From assembly GCA_020634575.1 (NCBI GenBank), contig JACKBM010000047.1, positions 1 to 54,986 on the forward strand: a stretch of 54,986 nucleotides of DNA, read 5' to 3'. Made by a program: the position numbers and the translations under genes. Shown piece by piece: positions 11,614 to 18,473 of this stretch. Within the stretch, counting starts at the first letter, position 1, and each line of letters starts with the position of its first letter. This stretch comes from Ardenticatenales bacterium. GTDB lineage: Bacteria > Chloroflexota > Anaerolineae > Promineifilales > Promineifilaceae. Below the pieces are notes generated by a model, which had not been told where the DNA came from, did no database searches, and worked only from the letters and a program-made list of their open reading frames with translations.

Positions 11614-12591
11614 ATGAACACCATAAAGTATCCAACCCTGGAAAATCAGCGGCCCGGCCTGTGGTCGCTTTTGCAATCAGCAACCAGCCGGCTCTGGCAA
11701 AACAACTGGCTTCTGACTTCCCTGACCGGCTACTTCGCCCTGCAATTTATCCTTTTCACCATCCTGGCCCTGGTCGATGACACCGTTGTTACCGGCGCCA
11801 ACGCCTGGTTCAAGCCGATGAAATTTGCCCTTTCCTCAGCTTTCTACCTCGGCACCATCACCTGGATGCTGGGCCACCTTCCGACGCGACGCCGGCTGGT
11901 GAATGGGCTGGGTTACGGCCTGGGCATCGTCCTGATTGTGGAAGTCGCCGTCATCTCCTTTCAGGCGGCCCGCGGCGTGAGCAGCCATTTTAACTTCTCC
12001 ACACCATTAAATGGCACCTTGTTCAGTGTTATGGGCGGCGCCATCATGCTGCTCAACATCATGACCCTGGTGCTGGCAATCGTTCTGGCCGTTGTCAAAA
12101 TCAAGGACCGGCCGCTGGCCTGGGCGATGCGCGGCGGGGTGCTGATCGCGCTGCTGGCCGGCATTCCTGGCTACATGATGACTGCACCTACCGCTGACCA
12201 GCGCGCCGTGCTTGAGGCCGGCGAAAGCTCACCCATCATTGGCGCCCATACCGTGGGGGCTGAGGATGGTGGCCCGGGTCTGCCTTTCCTGGGCTGGAGC
12301 ACGGAGGCGGGTGACCTGCGCCCCGCTCACTTCATCGGGCTACATGCGCTGCAGATTTTGCCCCTGGCGGCCCTGGTCCTGCGGCGGCGGGGCACCGGCC
12401 GGTTGAGCGAAAAGCAACAAACCGGGCTGATCGGGGTAGCGGGCCTGAGTTACGGCGCCTTCATGTTCCTGCTCATCTGGCAGGCCAGCCGCGGGCAGGC
12501 GCTGATCCGGCCGGATGCCCTCACCGCCGGCGTCGCCGCCGCCTGGCTGGGCCTGAGCACGCTTGGCGCCGTCGCCGTCAGCCGCCGCTGA
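11614..12591 (+). CDS. Conserved multi-pass membrane protein
   Basis: 325 residues from the ATG at 11614, which has GGAGGA 4 nt upstream; a TTG 12 nt earlier overlaps that site. About seven hydrophobic segments are visible, for example LTGYFALQFILFTILALV, GLGIVLIVEVAVISF and GGAIMLLNIMTLVLAIVLAV. Conserved-looking polar parts are SSHFNFSTPLNGTLFSVMGG and a loop GDLRPAHFIGLHALQILPL with His and Asp/Arg residues that could bind a cofactor or ion. I do not recognise a named family. It precedes a two-component pair transcribed in the same direction and may supply or respond to the signal. The gene end is followed by an inverted-repeat element and then the kinase promoter. Confidence 0.7.
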   Translation: MNTIKYPTLENQRPGLWSLLQSATSRLWQNNWLLTSLTGYFALQFILFTILALVDDTVVTGANAWFKPMKFALSSAFYLGTITWMLGHLPTRRRLVNGLGYGLGIVLIVEVAVISFQAARGVSSHFNFSTPLNGTLFSVMGGAIMLLNIMTLVLAIVLAVVKIKDRPLAWAMRGGVLIALLAGIPGYMMTAPTADQRAVLEAGESSPIIGAHTVGAEDGGPGLPFLGWSTEAGDLRPAHFIGLHALQILPLAALVLRRRGTGRLSEKQQTGLIGVAGLSYGAFMFLLIWQASRGQALIRPDALTAGVAAAWLGLSTLGAVAVSRR

Positions 12592-12610
12592 CCGCGCCGA
12601 CCGTCTGACC

Positions 12611-12651
12611 AACCCGTCGGGTTGGGGGGAACCCGACGGGTCCCCCCCAAC
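12611..12651. repeat. ACCCGTCGGGT-type dispersed repeat with hairpin
   Basis: ACCCGTCGGGT at 12612-12622 and its complement-type variant ACCCGACGGGT at 12631-12641 form an inverted pair; an overlapping pair of GTTGGGGGG and CCCCCCCAAC arms (12621-12629, 12642-12651) can pair instead. The same 11-mer recurs three times at 50269-50311, so it is a dispersed intergenic element. Here it may end the membrane-protein transcript. Confidence 0.55.
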
Positions 12652-12664
12652 CCCTCACCGTCGA

Positions 12665-12673
12665 TGTTATAAT
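12665..12673 (+). promoter_or_regulatory. Extended -10 promoter, leaderless, for the histidine kinase
   Basis: TGTTATAAT is an extended -10 element (TG, one base, TATAAT). The kinase ATG begins 7 nt after the box, so transcription should start at or next to the A of the ATG and no Shine-Dalgarno is present. No -35 is visible, as expected for an extended -10 promoter. Confidence 0.65.
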
Positions 12674-12680
12674 CCGCACC

Positions 12681-13895
12681 ATGAGCGTCATCAGCAGCCG
12701 CAGCTACCGCGCCAACTTCAACTTCTGGCTCCTCACCGGCGCCGCCATTGCCACCTACTTCCTGGTGTCAGTGCCGACGCTGTTCGCCGTCTACCGTGAC
12801 TTCCCCGAGGGCTTTGGCCTGGCCCTGATACTCAGTCTGCTGTACGGCATTTTGCTGGCCACCTACTGGTTCCTGGAGCAACGCTGGCAGATTCACCTGG
12901 TTATCCTGGCCAAGGTTGTCATCGTCACCGCCCTCATCTTTATCGACCCACCGATCACCCATGCGTTCAGCACGCTGTTCTTCGTCATCAGCGCCCAGTT
13001 GCTGCTCTTTCTGCCGCCCTGGGAAGGGATTGCCTGGATAATCATCCTGACAGTCTCCTCGCTGGCCGGCGAGGCGTACCTGACTGAAGGCATCCGCGGC
13101 ATTCTGGATGAGTCGCTGGCAACTGTTGGTGGTTTCCTCTTCTTCGCTACCTTCGGCGCCATGTTCCGCATGGCCAATGAGGCCCGCCAGCGCAGCGATA
13201 CGCTGGCCACGGAGCTGCAGGCCGCCAACCAACAGCTAGCCGATTATGCCGCCGAAGTCGAGAAGCTGGCCATCGTGGACGAACGGAATCGGCTGGCCCG
13301 CGAGCTGCACGACGCCCTGGGTCACCGGCTTACAGTCGCCGTTGTGCAGCTGGAAGGTGCCCGCCGGCTGATCCCGAAGGAGCCCGAGCGAGCCGCAGCG
13401 ATGGTGGAAACGATGCGGACTGAGCTCAAGGAAGGGCTGGCCGAGTTGCGGGAAACGGTGGCGACGTTGCGCCAACAGCCCAGCGAACATCTAACCTTGA
13501 ACGCAGCTCTGAGCGCGCTCATCGACCATTACCGGCAGGCGACTGGCCTGACTGTCCATACTGACCTGCCAGCCAGCTCACCGGCGATTTCTCCAGCCGC
13601 ACACCATGCGCTGTTCCGGGCCACCCAGGAATCCCTGACGAATGTGCAACGACACGCGGACGCGACCGAGGTCTGGGTCAGTTTGCAGCAGCCAAATGGC
13701 GCACTGCTACTTTCGGTCAGCGATAACGGTCTGGGTTATCCAGATACGGTCCCTGCTGATCGATTTGGCATCCAGGGCATTCGCGAACGTATTGAATTGT
13801 TGGGCGGCGATGTCCATTTAGGGCGGAGCGAGGCCGGCGGCGCCCGGTTAGAGGCGAGATTACCCATCGGACCGGCCGGAGCGCATCATGAATGA
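12681..13895 (+). CDS. Sensor histidine kinase, HisKA_3 (NarL/DesK-type)
   Basis: 404 residues. Residues 12-165 hold about five to six membrane helices with no large extracellular domain, so the sensor is probably membrane-embedded, as in DesK. A coiled coil (about 166-200) leads to VDERNRLARELHDALGHRL, with phospho-acceptor His210. The HATPase_c region contains ESLTNVQRHADATEV (N box), VSDNGLGY (G1) and FGIQGIRERIELLGG (G2). It passes phosphate to the response regulator whose ATG lies 8 bases inside this gene, so the two are translationally coupled. The start is set by a leaderless promoter directly upstream. Confidence 0.93.
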   Translation: MSVISSRSYRANFNFWLLTGAAIATYFLVSVPTLFAVYRDFPEGFGLALILSLLYGILLATYWFLEQRWQIHLVILAKVVIVTALIFIDPPITHAFSTLFFVISAQLLLFLPPWEGIAWIIILTVSSLAGEAYLTEGIRGILDESLATVGGFLFFATFGAMFRMANEARQRSDTLATELQAANQQLADYAAEVEKLAIVDERNRLARELHDALGHRLTVAVVQLEGARRLIPKEPERAAAMVETMRTELKEGLAELRETVATLRQQPSEHLTLNAALSALIDHYRQATGLTVHTDLPASSPAISPAAHHALFRATQESLTNVQRHADATEVWVSLQQPNGALLLSVSDNGLGYPDTVPADRFGIQGIRERIELLGGDVHLGRSEAGGARLEARLPIGPAGAHHE

Positions 13896-14538
13896 GCCAA
13901 TTCGCGTCCTGATTGTCGATGACCAGAAGCTGATGCGGGCCGGGCTGCGGACGCTGCTGGAGCTGGAGAACGACATCGAAGTCGTTGGTGAGGCGGAAAA
14001 CGGGGTGGCGGGGCTGAGCCAGTTTGAAGCGATCCGGCCGGATGTTGTCCTCATGGATATCCGTATGCCGCAAATGGACGGCGTCGAGGCTACCGGCAAG
14101 TTGATGGCCCAGCATCCCGCGGCCCGCATCCTCATTCTCACGACATTCGACGATGATGAGTATGTTTTTCGCGCCCTGGAAGCAGGTGCGCTTGGTTACA
14201 TGCTGAAAGATGTCTCGGGCGACGAGTTGGCCACGGCAGTGCGCACTATCGCCGCCGGCAACGCCTTGCTGGGCCAGAGTGTCGCCCGCAAAGTGCTGGC
14301 CCAGGCGCTACGCCCACAGCCGCCCAGCAACGGTGGCGATGATCTGAACGAATTGTCAGAGCGCGAAATTGAGATTTTGCGGCTGATCAGTGATGGCCGC
14401 AGCAACCCGGAAATCGCCCGCGAACTCTTCCTGGCAGAAGGCACCGTCAAAAACTACGTCTCCCGCATCCTGCAAAAAAGCGGCGCCCGTGACCGGACGC
14501 AGGCCGCCATCTGGGCCCAGCAACAGGGCCTGATCTAG
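13888..14538 (+). CDS. NarL/FixJ-family response regulator
   Basis: 216 residues: a receiver domain with acidic pair D11-D12, phospho-acceptor Asp57 in VVLMDIRMPQMDG and the conserved lysine in YMLKDVSG, a short linker, then a LuxR-type helix-turn-helix from about 150 (LSEREIEILRLISDGRSNPEIARELFLAEGTVKNYVSRILQ, split across the domain). It should bind DNA as a phosphorylated dimer. Its stop shares the tetranucleotide CTAG (14535-14538) with the stop of the convergent beta-lactamase-fold gene. The GTCATGTGAC repeats upstream of the membrane-protein gene are candidate sites. Confidence 0.93.
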   Translation: MNEPIRVLIVDDQKLMRAGLRTLLELENDIEVVGEAENGVAGLSQFEAIRPDVVLMDIRMPQMDGVEATGKLMAQHPAARILILTTFDDDEYVFRALEAGALGYMLKDVSGDELATAVRTIAAGNALLGQSVARKVLAQALRPQPPSNGGDDLNELSEREIEILRLISDGRSNPEIARELFLAEGTVKNYVSRILQKSGARDRTQAAIWAQQQGLI

Positions 14539-15914
14539 CCCCCACCGGCGGCTGTGTCCCGCCAGACATGCATGATGTGGATGGCGTTGGGATTGCTCAT
14601 CAGCCAATGGGCAAAGCTGTCATGGGGCAGGTCGCGCCGCCATTGCTGGTAAGTCTCGGTTGGGATGTTGCGGTAGAAAAGCACCAGCACCAGCGGCTGG
14701 TCTGACCAGTTGGGCCAGGCGTAATAAGCGGTCGTCAGGACGCCCGGCAAAGTCCCATTTTTGTAACCAATTACCTGGTAATTTTCCTGATTCGAGGGGA
14801 ATTCGCGGTACGGCCATTCCAATTCAGCGCGCATGGCCGCGTTGCTGGTGGGGCTGCCAATCTGTCCGGTCACCAGGCCGGCCATCAGGGCGGCATAACC
14901 GGCCGCTGTCCCCTGAGTCTCAAATTCAGCCACAAACTCCCGCTGCACCAGCACAGACGGCTGGCCCCGCTGCCCCCAATAGCTCTGGATGATGGCCCGA
15001 TAGGATGAATCATTGCGATACAACTCGCTCATACGCACCAGATCCTCGCCATAGAACCGCGGATCAGCGAGATACAGATCGAGATCGCTATTGGACAGGC
15101 TGGCGGGCGGCGCCATCGCCAGGAAGCGCCCCAGGAAGGTGCAGGGGGCGCTGTGTTCACCCAGACCCATTTCCACCACCAATTCCTCGAGGCGGCGCTG
15201 GCCCAGCAAATCATGCAGGTAGTCAGCCGCGGTGTTGGCACTGTGCCGTATCATCATCCAGACGATATCTTTCAAGGTGAGGTTGTCTTCATCCAGGTCG
15301 CGCAGCGCTTCATTGTGGGCGCCCAGGTCGGAGCGGGGCAGGTAATAAGCCTCAAGGTCAGCCGCAGCCACCGGCTGATCCGGGGAAAGGGTGCCGGCAT
15401 CAACGGCCAGGCCATAGCCAACGAGCTGTAACAACTTGCTGAGGGAGGCCAGCGGCATCGGCTGGTCCGCATTGTGGTAGAAGCCGACGCCTTCATAGCC
15501 CACACGATAAACCACGAGGGCCACATCCTCCGGGTGGTCAAAGAAATATTCCACGGCGGGCACGGCATCAGCCGGCAAGAGCCCATTGTCGATAGGGGGC
15601 GTGACCCAATCGTAGCGTGTGCTGGTGGGCGGCAGCCGGATGGGCAAAAGCTGGCCGCACGCCGAACCGGAAAGCGTCGCGGTGGGCCCGATTGTGGCTG
15701 AGGGGATAGGGCTCGGGCGGGGTGTGACATCAGCCGATTCGACGGTCACCTCAGCGACCACAGCTTGCTGCGGCGTCGCCGTTTGTTGGACCCGGGTGGC
15801 CACGGCCGGGGTTGCCCCGGGAGTAATGGTCACCGCGCGCGGCTCAGCACAGCTAACCAGGCCAAGCAGCAAGCCCAGCTGAAACAATCGTAATAACAGA
15901 AAACGCAATTTCAT
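14535..15914 (-). CDS. Class A beta-lactamase-fold lipoprotein
   Basis: 459 residues. A signal peptide ends in LGLVSC (Cys22), followed by a long Thr/Pro/Ala-rich tether to about residue 85. The catalytic domain has SLSK (Ser157-Lys160, SxxK), HSANTAADYL (Ser225-Asn227, SxN) and GYKNGTLPG in the KTG position. The KNG form and the missing standard omega-loop Glu argue against a true penicillinase; a cell-surface serine peptidase, esterase or cell-wall-modifying role is as likely. No Shine-Dalgarno precedes the start; the bases there are CCTCCT, the anti-Shine-Dalgarno sense, so translation may be weak or use another signal. Convergent with the response regulator. Confidence 0.82.
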   Translation of the reverse strand: MKLRFLLLRLFQLGLLLGLVSCAEPRAVTITPGATPAVATRVQQTATPQQAVVAEVTVESADVTPRPSPIPSATIGPTATLSGSACGQLLPIRLPPTSTRYDWVTPPIDNGLLPADAVPAVEYFFDHPEDVALVVYRVGYEGVGFYHNADQPMPLASLSKLLQLVGYGLAVDAGTLSPDQPVAAADLEAYYLPRSDLGAHNEALRDLDEDNLTLKDIVWMMIRHSANTAADYLHDLLGQRRLEELVVEMGLGEHSAPCTFLGRFLAMAPPASLSNSDLDLYLADPRFYGEDLVRMSELYRNDSSYRAIIQSYWGQRGQPSVLVQREFVAEFETQGTAAGYAALMAGLVTGQIGSPTSNAAMRAELEWPYREFPSNQENYQVIGYKNGTLPGVLTTAYYAWPNWSDQPLVLVLFYRNIPTETYQQWRRDLPHDSFAHWLMSNPNAIHIMHVWRDTAAGGG

Positions 15915-16052
15915 AGGAGGAATTCAGATCCGGAACCTCACCCGCCGGCAGTCCGGAACCAGTAATGCTGGGGTGAGTTGGGGCGGATTGTACCGCTTGC
16001 CCTCCAGTTGTCGAACTCCATACTGGACAAGGCACGCACCCTGAGGAATCTC

Positions 16053-16988
16053 TTAAGATGAGGTGAGGCACAGCGGGCGCAACAGCGGCGCAATGGCGGC
16101 CAGGTCCTGGCCCAGATGCAGGAGATAGCCCGGCGTCTGCTCGGCCAGCTGCCGCAAAAAGCGCAGATGAGCGGGGATTAAGGCCGGGTCCCAGTTCTCC
16201 AGCGTATGGGGCAACAGCCGGCGCAGCGTTTCCGCCGGTCCGAGTGGCTCCAGGGTGTGATCAGGCCGCTTCTCAATTTGGGGAAACAGGATGGCTGCCA
16301 GGGGGGCTTCAGCCAGCCAGATATCCGGCCGGATCGCGTCCGGCGCCACACTAATCTTGGCCGCTTCAGAGACATCAGCCATGCCAGCCAACGCAGCCGT
16401 CTCCGGAAACTGCCGCCACGTCCGCGGCCAGGCGGCCAACTGGCCCGGGTAGCTGAGGATGCCACCCGGATGCAACAGCGGCGCATCATTGGCCAGTAAC
16501 TGCCAGCCGGCGGTCAGCAACGCCAGCCCTGTTGTCGTTTTGCCGGCACCCTGATCGCCGACCAGCAAGATACCCTGCCCTTGCCAGGCGGCGGCAAAAG
16601 CGTGGACGGGATACCAGCCGCGCCGGCGCAGATGCGGTGATAGGGCGATGGCGATCAGGTCATCCAGGATGCCATAAGTGGTCAGAACTGCTTCGGTGCA
16701 GTGGGCGTGGGACCGGCCGGTCGCCAGCTCAATCTCCAGATAAGCAAAGCCGGGCAGGTTGGCGATCACATTGGGCCCGTCCAGGTAATAAGCCAGAAAG
16801 CCATCCGCCTGAAACGCCGGCGTCCGGGCCGGCGGCGGCGGCAATGTGGCGGCGATGTCAAGCGAAACCACAAGCTCTGGCTGCCCCGTTGTGTTGGGTA
16901 GCGACGCGTAACTCTCAGCCCAGTGTGCCAGCAGCCGCTCATCGTTGCTTTCGCCAGCTATCAGCAGGCCGTGGAAATCCCAAATCAT
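16053..16988 (-). CDS. HprK-like P-loop ATPase (HprK-related kinase type)
   Basis: 311 residues from the ATG at 16988; longer in-frame extensions would overlap the divergent PqqD gene. The N-terminal 135 residues lack a recognised domain. A P-loop then follows, LLVGDQGAGKTTTGLALLTAGW at about 141-162, with LLANDAPLLHP where HPr kinases have their (D)D segment. This arrangement is known from the HprK-related kinase families that occur next to PqqD-like proteins in peptide-modification and lasso-peptide-like loci; it is not the phosphotransferase-system HPr kinase. Divergent from a PqqD gene with overlapping promoters, which strengthens the functional link. Substrate unknown. Confidence 0.72.
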   Translation of the reverse strand: MIWDFHGLLIAGESNDERLLAHWAESYASLPNTTGQPELVVSLDIAATLPPPPARTPAFQADGFLAYYLDGPNVIANLPGFAYLEIELATGRSHAHCTEAVLTTYGILDDLIAIALSPHLRRRGWYPVHAFAAAWQGQGILLVGDQGAGKTTTGLALLTAGWQLLANDAPLLHPGGILSYPGQLAAWPRTWRQFPETAALAGMADVSEAAKISVAPDAIRPDIWLAEAPLAAILFPQIEKRPDHTLEPLGPAETLRRLLPHTLENWDPALIPAHLRFLRQLAEQTPGYLLHLGQDLAAIAPLLRPLCLTSS

Positions 16989-16994
16989 AATTTC

Positions 16995-17005
16995 TATAGT
17001 ATACT
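16995..17005. promoter_or_regulatory. Divergent -10 boxes of the HprK-like and PqqD genes
   Basis: TATAGT (16995-17000) and TATACT (17000-17005) read on the plus strand toward PqqD. Reading leftward, the minus strand has TATACT about 9 nt before the HprK-like ATG, which would give an almost leaderless mRNA. The two promoters therefore overlap and the genes are likely co-regulated. Confidence 0.45.
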
Positions 17006-17043
17006 CGGGGGCCAACAACTGTGGAAAACAGGGAATGATGCCC

Positions 17044-17340
17044 ATGGATGTTTCAGCAGTCCTGCAAAGGTCAGAAAACGCCACCTTTGAAGTCGTCGCC
17101 GACGAAGCGATTCTCATTCATCTGGAAACAGGCGCTTACTACAGCCTCAATCGCCTTGGTACCGAATTTTGGAAGATGCTGGACGGCCGGCAGACGTTGG
17201 CTCAGCATGCGGCGACGTTGGCCGGCAAATACAGTGTGACCAACGCGCAGGTTGAGGCAGATTTACTGGAGCTGGCGGCACGGCTGGCCCGGGCCGCCCT
17301 GGTCACCAGCCACCCCGAACAAATCACCGAGGAAACATGA
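17044..17340 (+). CDS. PqqD family protein (peptide chaperone-like)
   Basis: 98 residues from ATG 17044, which has an AGGGA 9 nt upstream; ATGs at 17035 and 17038 are alternatives. The pattern fits PqqD: ADEAILIHLETGAYYSLNRLGTEFWKMLDG followed by a helix pair ending in LARAALV. PqqD proteins bind the leader of a ribosomally made peptide and present it to a modifying enzyme; related domains occur in lasso-peptide B1 proteins and in HprK-associated systems. The stop overlaps the next start as ATGA, so it is translated together with an M20 peptidase. No radical SAM gene or precursor peptide was found next to it. Confidence 0.82.
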   Translation: MDVSAVLQRSENATFEVVADEAILIHLETGAYYSLNRLGTEFWKMLDGRQTLAQHAATLAGKYSVTNAQVEADLLELAARLARAALVTSHPEQITEET

Positions 17341-18449
17341 ACGTTATCGAGCTTACCCAGGCCCTTGTCAGACAACCTTCCGTCTCCCGCTGGAGCAATG
17401 TCGCCATCACCGATTACCTGGAAGAACAGCTGCGCGGCCTGGAATGTCAGATCGAGCGGCTGGAGTACACCGATCCCGAGGGCGAACGCAAAGCGAGCCT
17501 GGTCGCCAAACTCGGCCAGGGCAGTGGGGGCCTGGCATTTTGCTCCCACTCGGACACTGTGCCCGGCCAGGAAGAAGATTGGGACCCATTTGATCCGCGT
17601 ATCGACGGCGAGTTGATGTACGGTCGGGGCAGCGCCGACATGAAAGGGCCGCTGGCAGCAACCATCATCGCGGCGAGCCAGATTGATCCTGGCAAACTGA
17701 AAAAACCGGTTTACATCGTCATCACCTCAGACGAAGAGACCGGTTTGATTGGTGCGCGCTACGTCAAAGATCATTCGCAGATGCTGCGGGGGGACCGGCC
17801 GGAATGGGGCATCATCGCTGAGCCCACCAAAATGATCCCGGTTTACGCCCACAAGGGCTACGCCGAAGTCAAGGTCACCGCCCTCGGCGAAGCGGCCCAT
17901 ACCAGCACCGACAAAGGCATCTCCGCCACCTTCCTGCTGGCCCCTTTCATGGCCGAGATCGCCCAGCTGGCGGCCGATACGAAGAAAGATCCGCTTTACA
18001 TGAACCCAGAGTTTGACCCGCCCACCAACGGCTTTAACATCACGGTTGACGACGGCAATTGCGCCACCAATGTCACCTCGCCCAAGACCACCTGCACCAT
18101 CACCTTCCGCACCATGCCGGAAGCACGCAGCGACGAAATCCTGGAGCAGATCGTCGGCCGGGCCGAGCACTATGGCTTCGCTACCGAGACGATTTACGCG
18201 GAGGCGTTGTTTGTGCCCAAAGATTCCCGCCTTGTGGAAGAATGCCTGCGTCTGACCGGCCTACCCAAAGCTGAAACCGTCCCTTACGGCACGGACGGGG
18301 CCGAACTACGCGAAGTGATCGACCAACTCGTGATCATGGGCCCGGGCGACATCCAGGTCGCCCACCGCGTCAACGAAAACGTCCCGCTGGCCGAACTGCA
18401 CCAGGCCGTCGACGTCTACCGGCAACTAATCGAGTCACTCTGTTATTAA
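17337..18449 (+). CDS. M20 family metallopeptidase (ArgE/DapE-like)
   Basis: 370 residues, with a co-catalytic two-zinc site: His71 in FCSHSDTVPG, Asp101 in GRGSADMKG, the Glu133-Glu134 pair in TSDEETG, Glu in IIAEPTK, and the final His in VAHRVNENV. The central dimerisation domain includes GYAEVKVTALGEAAHTSTDKG. Relatives deacylate N-acyl amino acids (ArgE, DapE) or cleave dipeptides. Its ATGA overlap with PqqD is the notable context, because a peptidase paired with a PqqD protein could trim or degrade a modified peptide; ordinary amino-acid catabolism is equally compatible. No signal peptide. Confidence 0.9.
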   Translation: MNVIELTQALVRQPSVSRWSNVAITDYLEEQLRGLECQIERLEYTDPEGERKASLVAKLGQGSGGLAFCSHSDTVPGQEEDWDPFDPRIDGELMYGRGSADMKGPLAATIIAASQIDPGKLKKPVYIVITSDEETGLIGARYVKDHSQMLRGDRPEWGIIAEPTKMIPVYAHKGYAEVKVTALGEAAHTSTDKGISATFLLAPFMAEIAQLAADTKKDPLYMNPEFDPPTNGFNITVDDGNCATNVTSPKTTCTITFRTMPEARSDEILEQIVGRAEHYGFATETIYAEALFVPKDSRLVEECLRLTGLPKAETVPYGTDGAELREVIDQLVIMGPGDIQVAHRVNENVPLAELHQAVDVYRQLIESLCY

Positions 18450-18473
18450 GAGACACTCCCCCTGGAGGAAATG

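Noticed and set aside
14535..15914. Class A antibiotic-resistance beta-lactamase
   Set aside because: The KTG position reads KNG, the usual omega-loop motif is not seen, and the protein is a long-tether lipoprotein; resistance is not supported.
15853..16071. A 72-codon minus-strand frame beginning MPHLILRD, near the HprK-like gene, as a possible precursor peptide
   Set aside because: It has no ribosome site, starts inside the HprK-like gene's end and overlaps the lipoprotein signal sequence in another frame; no leader/core pattern is visible.
16053..16988. True HPr(Ser) kinase/phosphorylase
   Set aside because: The N-terminal domain and the HprK-specific signature after the P-loop are absent, and no HPr or PTS gene is nearby; the PqqD context fits the HprK-related families better.
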